A stretch of 8,651 nt of DNA, taken from assembly GCA_016781725.1 (NCBI GenBank), contig JADDPU010000060.1:1-8651 (forward strand), given 5' to 3'. Of this stretch, positions 4,531-8,651 are shown piece after piece. The DNA comes from Rubrobacter sp. Lineage in GTDB: Bacteria; Actinomycetota; Rubrobacteria; Rubrobacterales; Rubrobacteraceae. The first letter of the stretch is position 1; each line of letters starts with the position of its first letter. The notes under the pieces were generated by a model. The model searched no databases. It had not been told where the DNA came from and worked only from the letters and a program-made list of their open reading frames with translations. Both the position numbers and the translations under genes were made by a program.

Positions 4531-5559
4531 ATGGCGGTGAGCGCGCGCATCGAAGAGCTAAAGTCCGAGGCGCTCGCTGCTGTGGCCGCCTCCGATTCGA
4601 CCGCAGCCCTCGAAGACCTAAGGGTCCGCTACCTCGGCCGCTCGGCGGAGCTCACGGAGATAAAGAAGAGCATCGGCAGCCTGCCCGCCGAGGAGCGCAA
4701 GGAGGTCGGTAGATCGGCCAACCTTGCCTCCCGCGAGATAGAGGAGACGATAGAAGAGCAGCGGGCCGGGATAGCCCTGGCGGAGCGAGAAGAGCGCCTG
4801 AGGGCCGAGGCGGTGGACGTCACGCTCCCCGGCGTGGCGTTCCCGAAGGGGAACCTGCATCCTTCGCAGCGGATCATCGACGACGTGGTGGACTTCTTCG
4901 TCGGCCTTGGCTATCGCGTGGCCGAAGGTCCCGAGGTCGAGACCGACTACTACAACTTCACGGCCCTCGGGATACCGCCGGGGCACCCGGCGCGCACGAT
5001 GCAGGACACGTTCTTCGTGGACGAGGGGCTGGTGCTGCGGACGCAGACCTCGCCCATGCAGATAAGGACCATGCTCTCGCAGGAGCCGCCGGTGTACGTA
5101 GTGTGTCCAGGACGGACCTACAGGCGCGACTCCGACCCGACGCACACGCCGATGTTCCACCAGATCGAGGGCCTCGCCGTCGACCGGGGCCTTACCCTCG
5201 GGCACCTGAAGGGGACGCTCGCGGCGATGGCCCGCCACGTCTTCGGGGAGGACGTCAAGATCCGGCTGCGGCCGAGCTACTTCCAGTTCACCGAGCCCAG
5301 CGTGGAGCTGGACGTGAGCTGCTTTATCTGCGGCGGGGACGACCCGGGCTGCAAGGTCTGCAAGGGCGCCGGATGGCTGGAGATGCTTGGCGCCGGCATG
5401 GTAGACCCCGGGGTCCTCGAGGAGGTCGGGTACGACCCCGAGGAGTACACGGGGTACGCCTTCGGCATGGGCCCCGACCGGATGGCGATGGTCAAGTACG
5501 GCATCCCGGATCTGCGCCTCTTCTTCGAGGGCGACCTCCGCTTCCTGCGTCAGTTCTAG
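4531..5559 (+). CDS. pheS: phenylalanyl-tRNA synthetase alpha subunit
   Basis: The catalytic subunit of the (alpha-beta)2 PheRS, which charges tRNA-Phe; 342 aa is the standard length. Residues 1-95 form the N-terminal coiled coil that contacts tRNA. Class II motif 1 begins at HPSQRIIDDVVDFF (110-123). The active-site stretch TQTSPMQIR (171-179) and motif 2 (GRTYRRDSDPTHTPMFHQIEG, from 194) follow. Motif 3 is GYAFGMGPDRMAMVKYGI (308-325). A four-cysteine cluster (C264, C267, C274, C277) probably binds zinc; many bacterial PheS proteins have it, usually with a slightly shorter inner loop. ATG 4531 lies 9 bp after the methyltransferase stop without a good Shine-Dalgarno; GTG at 4537 is possible. 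The start probably depends on coupling to the upstream gene. pheT follows after 17 bp. Confidence 0.98.
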   Translation: MAVSARIEELKSEALAAVAASDSTAALEDLRVRYLGRSAELTEIKKSIGSLPAEERKEVGRSANLASREIEETIEEQRAGIALAEREERLRAEAVDVTLPGVAFPKGNLHPSQRIIDDVVDFFVGLGYRVAEGPEVETDYYNFTALGIPPGHPARTMQDTFFVDEGLVLRTQTSPMQIRTMLSQEPPVYVVCPGRTYRRDSDPTHTPMFHQIEGLAVDRGLTLGHLKGTLAAMARHVFGEDVKIRLRPSYFQFTEPSVELDVSCFICGGDDPGCKVCKGAGWLEMLGAGMVDPGVLEEVGYDPEEYTGYAFGMGPDRMAMVKYGIPDLRLFFEGDLRFLRQF

Positions 5560-5564
5560 TCTTA

Positions 5565-5570
5565 GAAGGG
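5565..5570 (+). promoter_or_regulatory. ribosome binding site fixing the TTG start of pheT
   Basis: GAAGGG lies 6 nt before TTG 5577. This start gives MRVPLGWLHEYLDF, the standard PheT N-terminus. The open frame continues upstream through pheS in another frame, but that extension has no family similarity. Confidence 0.8.
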
Positions 5571-5576
5571 ATAGGT

Positions 5577-8024
5577 TTGCGCGTTCCGTTAGGTTGGCTG
5601 CACGAGTACCTGGACTTCGACCTCGGCGTCGAGGAGCTGGTCGACCTGTTCAGCCTCAGGAGCCAGGAGATCGACGGCGTCTACCGCCTCGGGGTGAGGG
5701 AGGGCGAGGTCGTGGTCGGCGAGGTAGTCGATTTCGGGCCGCACCCGAACGCCGACCGGCTCTTCGTCGCGAAGGTCGACCTCGGCGGTAGGGAGGTCCA
5801 GATCGTCGCCGGTGCCCCGAACCCCTACCCCGGGGCCCGCGTGCCGGTAGTCCTGCCAGGGAGCGTAATGGACGACGGTAGCAAGCTCAAGAAGGCGAAG
5901 CTGCGCGGCCTCGAGTCCTACGGGATGATGATGAGCGAGCGCGAGCTCGGCGTCTCGGCCGACCACGGGGGCATCCTCCTGCTCGACGAGTCCTACGAGG
6001 TCGGGCGCCCCATCGCCGACTACTTCCCGGTAGGGGAGACCGTCATCGACGTGGACATCACGCCGAACCGTCCCGATCTGTGGGGCATGATCGGGGTAGC
6101 CCGCGAGCTCGCCGCCATCCTGAAGACCGACTACCGCATCCCCGAAACCTCCCTGGAGACCGGAGGAGAGCCGACGACTGCCTACGGGCTCCGGGTCGAG
6201 GCGGAGGATCTGTGCCCGCGCTACGACCTGCGCCGCGTCTCGAACCTCGCGCCGGGGCGCCGGGCGCCGCTGTGGATGCGGCGCCGGATCCACGCCGCCG
6301 GCATGCGGCCCATAAACGCCGTGGTGGACGCCACCAACTACGTCATGCTCGAGACAGGCCAGCCGATCCACGCCTTCGACTCGGCGAAGGTCAGGGATGG
6401 TATCGTCGTCCGCCGCGCCCGACCGAACGAGAGCATCAAGCTCCTCGACGGCTCGACGCGCACGCTCGATGAGGAGGTGCTGGTCATAGCCGACGAGGAG
6501 CGGGGGCTCGTTATCGCAGGGGTCATGGGCGCCGAGGAGGCCGAGGTCGGGGAGGAGACGGAGGACGCCCTGATCGAGGTTGCCACCTTCGAAGGCCGCA
6601 ACATCCTCGGGACGTCCCAGAGGCTCGGCCTGCGCACCGACGCCTCGGGCCGCTTCGAGCGCGGCCTCGACCCGAACATGGTGGACTTCGCGCTGGGGCG
6701 CGTGGTCGGCCTACTCACGCAGCAACCCGGAGGGCTGGCCGCCGACGATGTCCTGAGCCACTACCCGGAGCCGGTCGGGCCCTGGCGGGTGCCGCTGCGC
6801 CTGGAGCGGGCCGAGCTCTTGCTCGGCATGCCTGTAAGCGCGGACGAAGCGGCCGGGCGCCTCCAAGCCCTCGGCTGCGAGGTCCGGCGGGAGGACGGGA
6901 GGTTGGAGGCCACGGTGCCGACGTTCCGGAGGGACCTTCGCCGGGAGGCCGACCTGATCGAGGAGGTAGGGCGGCTCGTAGGGCTCGACAAGGTGCCCGA
7001 GGCCCTGCCCGCCGTCTCCCAGCCGGGCGGCCTCACCGAAGAGCAGCGCCGGGCGCGCCTCCTCAGGCGCCTGCTCGCCAGCCTCGGTCTCGCCGAGGCC
7101 ATCACCTACCCGTTCGGCCCGGACCGCTGGATCGAGAGCCTGGACCCCGACGGAGACGGTGGTCCCGAAGCGACGGTCCGCGTCAAGAACCCGCTCAGCG
7201 CCGAAGGACGCAACCTGCGGACGAGCCTCCTGCCCGGGCTGCTGGACGCGGCTGCCCGCAACCGCGCCTTCGGAGCGGAGGGCGGAGGACTCTTCGAGCT
7301 TGGGCACGTCTTCGCCGCCGACGCCCCACCGGAGGACCTGCTGGACGCCGCCCTCAGGTTCCGCCTGGCGGGCGAGCTCGATGGCGAGGAGGAAACCAGG
7401 CTCCTGGGAGTTCGGGAGGAGACGCGCATCGGGGTCGTGCTCGCCGGCACCGTGCGTCCGGCGGGGTGGAACGTGCCGGCTGTGCGGGCAGGGTTCTTCG
7501 AAGCCAAGGGCCTCGTGGAGCGCCTCGTGCCCGGGGCGACCTTCGTGCGCCACGCCCGCCCGTTCTTGCATCCCGGGCGCTCCGCCGCCGTGCGCGCCGG
7601 CGGGAAAGAGGTTGGATGGGTCGGGGAGTTGCACCCCGAGGTCGTGGAGAGGTTCGAGCTCGGCGGTTGGCCTGTGGCGGCCTTTGAGCTGGATCCTCTC
7701 TCCTGCCAGCCGGACCCGGAGCCGCGGTTCGTGCCTTTCGTGAACGTCCCGGCCGTCGACAGGGACCTGGCGGTACTCGTCGAGGAACAGGTGCCGGTGG
7801 GCGATATGCTCTCCTCGATAGAACGTCTGCGTAGCCCCCTGCTCGTCGAGGCCAGGGTCTTCGACGTCTACGCGGGTAGCCAGGTCCCCGAGGGGGAGAA
7901 GAGCGTCGCCTTCGGCTTCACGTTCCAGGGCGAGCGAACCCTCACGGACGAGGAGGTCGGCGAAGAGGTGGGGCGCATCGCCGTCCGGCTCGAGGAGGAG
8001 TTCGGCGCCCGCGTCAGGGGCTAG
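5577..8024 (+). CDS. pheT: phenylalanyl-tRNA synthetase beta subunit
   Basis: The beta subunit of PheRS, responsible for tRNA binding and hydrolysis of mischarged Tyr-tRNA-Phe. From TTG 5577 it has 815 aa, normal for the bacterial protein. A short N-terminal segment is followed by an OB-fold tRNA-binding (EMAP) domain (about 40-148, with HPNADRLFVAKVDLGG and IVAGAPN). The B3/B4 editing domain spans about 210-375, with INAVVDATNYVMLETGQPIHAFD. The B5 domain (about 405-475) contains TVPTFRRDLRREADLIEEVGRL. A catalytically inactive synthetase-like core (about 485-705) and a C-terminal FDX-ACB anticodon-binding domain (about 718-815) follow. All domains are present and uninterrupted. It is 17 bp after pheS, clearly the same transcript. 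Its last 11 bp overlap the convergent acetyltransferase gene, and no terminator hairpin is visible between them. Confidence 0.98.
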   Translation: MRVPLGWLHEYLDFDLGVEELVDLFSLRSQEIDGVYRLGVREGEVVVGEVVDFGPHPNADRLFVAKVDLGGREVQIVAGAPNPYPGARVPVVLPGSVMDDGSKLKKAKLRGLESYGMMMSERELGVSADHGGILLLDESYEVGRPIADYFPVGETVIDVDITPNRPDLWGMIGVARELAAILKTDYRIPETSLETGGEPTTAYGLRVEAEDLCPRYDLRRVSNLAPGRRAPLWMRRRIHAAGMRPINAVVDATNYVMLETGQPIHAFDSAKVRDGIVVRRARPNESIKLLDGSTRTLDEEVLVIADEERGLVIAGVMGAEEAEVGEETEDALIEVATFEGRNILGTSQRLGLRTDASGRFERGLDPNMVDFALGRVVGLLTQQPGGLAADDVLSHYPEPVGPWRVPLRLERAELLLGMPVSADEAAGRLQALGCEVRREDGRLEATVPTFRRDLRREADLIEEVGRLVGLDKVPEALPAVSQPGGLTEEQRRARLLRRLLASLGLAEAITYPFGPDRWIESLDPDGDGGPEATVRVKNPLSAEGRNLRTSLLPGLLDAAARNRAFGAEGGGLFELGHVFAADAPPEDLLDAALRFRLAGELDGEEETRLLGVREETRIGVVLAGTVRPAGWNVPAVRAGFFEAKGLVERLVPGATFVRHARPFLHPGRSAAVRAGGKEVGWVGELHPEVVERFELGGWPVAAFELDPLSCQPDPEPRFVPFVNVPAVDRDLAVLVEEQVPVGDMLSSIERLRSPLLVEARVFDVYAGSQVPEGEKSVAFGFTFQGERTLTDEEVGEEVGRIAVRLEEEFGARVRG

Positions 8025-8580
8025 AGCGGTCGGCCTGCCACTCGTCTTTGAGGACGCTCATCAGGATAGCGTCGTGGAAGGTATCGCCGCGCCGCACCGC
8101 GCGGCGGAGCCGGCCTTCCGTCTTGAAGCCGAGCTTCTCGTAGGTCGAGAACGCCTCCTCGTTGAACTCGAAGACGCTCAACCCGACGCGGTTGAGCCCG
8201 AGGGACTCGAAGGCGTAGCGCAAGATGCGGCCGATAGCCTCGGCGCCGTAGCCGTGGTGGCGGTCCTCCGGGTGGCCCACGATCACGGCGAGCTCCGCCG
8301 ACTCGTTAGCCTCGCTGATGTTCATCAGGCTGATCACGCCTATCGGCGCCTCCTCGCCCTTGACGTGGATGGCGAAAGAGTCCTCGGTGCTCGAGAGTTC
8401 TCGATCCTCGAATAACCTCTCGACCGCGGAGTGGCCTAGAGGAGAGGCCGCCCAGCTGGTCAGGTACCAGACCTCCGGGTCGCCGTACCAGTCGCCGTAG
8501 AGGCGGTAGTTCTCGCGGGCGTGACGCCGCAGCTCGACCCTCTCGCCCTCGAGATTCCTGGCTCTGCCGGTCAGCCGCAC
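8014..8580 (-). CDS. GNAT-family N-acetyltransferase, RimJ/RimL type
   Basis: A 188-aa protein of the Acetyltransf_3 type, using acetyl-CoA to acetylate an amine. The class includes ribosomal-protein N-terminal acetylases as well as small-molecule enzymes, so the substrate is unknown. The opening LEGERVELRRH is typical. The acetyl-CoA pyrophosphate loop is DRHHGYGAEA (R107, G110, G112), preceded by the strand AELAVIVG. The NEEAFSTYEKLGFKTEGRLRRAV segment (140-162) and the terminal ILMSVLKDEW are standard for the family. It starts at GTG 8580, with GGGAG immediately adjacent and so too close to act as a normal ribosome binding site. A -10-like TATATT lies just upstream. It is convergent with pheT and overlaps it by 11 bp, so it is not part of the translation operon. 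Confidence 0.93.
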   Translation of the reverse strand: MRLTGRARNLEGERVELRRHARENYRLYGDWYGDPEVWYLTSWAASPLGHSAVERLFEDRELSSTEDSFAIHVKGEEAPIGVISLMNISEANESAELAVIVGHPEDRHHGYGAEAIGRILRYAFESLGLNRVGLSVFEFNEEAFSTYEKLGFKTEGRLRRAVRRGDTFHDAILMSVLKDEWQADRSSP

Positions 8581-8586
8581 CTCCCG

Positions 8587-8592
8587 AATATA
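8587..8592 (-). promoter_or_regulatory. -10-like element for the acetyltransferase gene
   Basis: On the - strand TATATT (five of six matches to TATAAT) ends 6 nt before GTG 8580, so transcription would begin at or next to the start codon. This suggests a leaderless mRNA, a common form in actinobacteria. No convincing -35 is seen 16-18 bp upstream. The remaining bases to the window end hold no recognisable gene. Confidence 0.4.
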
Positions 8593-8651
8593 CCGGGTTT
8601 GCGCTACCTGCGCTATGTCGTAGTTCGTTCGATACTTTTCCGAAACACCGA

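Noticed and set aside
5103..5576. Open frame extending pheT upstream for 158 codons across pheS.
   Set aside because: It lies in another frame of a well-conserved gene, has a biased Arg/Pro/Gly composition and no similarity to PheT. The TTG at 5577 has a ribosome binding site and the family N-terminus.

Overview
The window is GC-rich bacterial chromosome carrying a compact translation locus: thrS, infC, rpmI, rplT, an SPOUT-family RNA 2'-O-methyltransferase, pheS and pheT on the + strand, with a convergent GNAT acetyltransferase at the right end. The order infC-rpmI-rplT-(spoU/tsnR-like)-pheS-pheT is the arrangement known from actinobacteria, and spoU-type gene/pheS/pheT also occurs in Bacillus. 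GC content, GTG/TTG starts and protein style suggest a deep-branching high-GC actinobacterium, perhaps Rubrobacter-like. That genus-level guess is an inference, not a demonstrated placement.

Layout. Positions 1-28 are the 3' end of a tRNA gene with encoded CCA, followed by a GC-rich hairpin that may terminate it. thrS (120-2033) comes next. Eight bases after its stop is a near-consensus promoter (TAGACA, 18-nt spacer, TATAAT), then a leader of about 100 nt that can fold into stacked helices, then infC. infC has no usable ATG/GTG/TTG at its conserved N-terminus. The best-placed start behind a strong Shine-Dalgarno is GTA at 2175, which would be a non-canonical start of the kind typical of IF3 genes. 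A gap of about 110 bp with alternative hairpins leads to rpmI, and rplT follows one base after the rpmI stop.

rplT is the most unusual gene. After a normal L20 core of about 119 residues it continues for about 128 residues, containing a charged linker and two tandem copies of a motif resembling the peripheral subunit-binding (E3-binding) domain of 2-oxoacid dehydrogenase E2 subunits. The methyltransferase gene begins at or just inside the rplT end. About 60 codons into it lies a perfect 12-base inverted repeat with a T-rich 3' flank, so a terminator-like hairpin for the ribosomal-protein operon appears to be embedded in coding sequence. pheS and pheT follow with gaps of 9 and 17 nt, and pheT uses a TTG start. 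The GNAT gene overlaps pheT tail to tail by 11 bp and has a -10-like hexamer placed for a leaderless GTG transcript.

Functionally, the genes supply two aminoacyl-tRNA synthetases (Thr and Phe), initiation factor 3, two large-subunit proteins and one RNA-modifying enzyme. All are housekeeping translation functions. There is no mobile element, CRISPR array, defence system or stretch of more than 300 bp without a gene. What deserves a second look is the L20 extension and the regulatory DNA and RNA around infC, rpmI and the methyltransferase.
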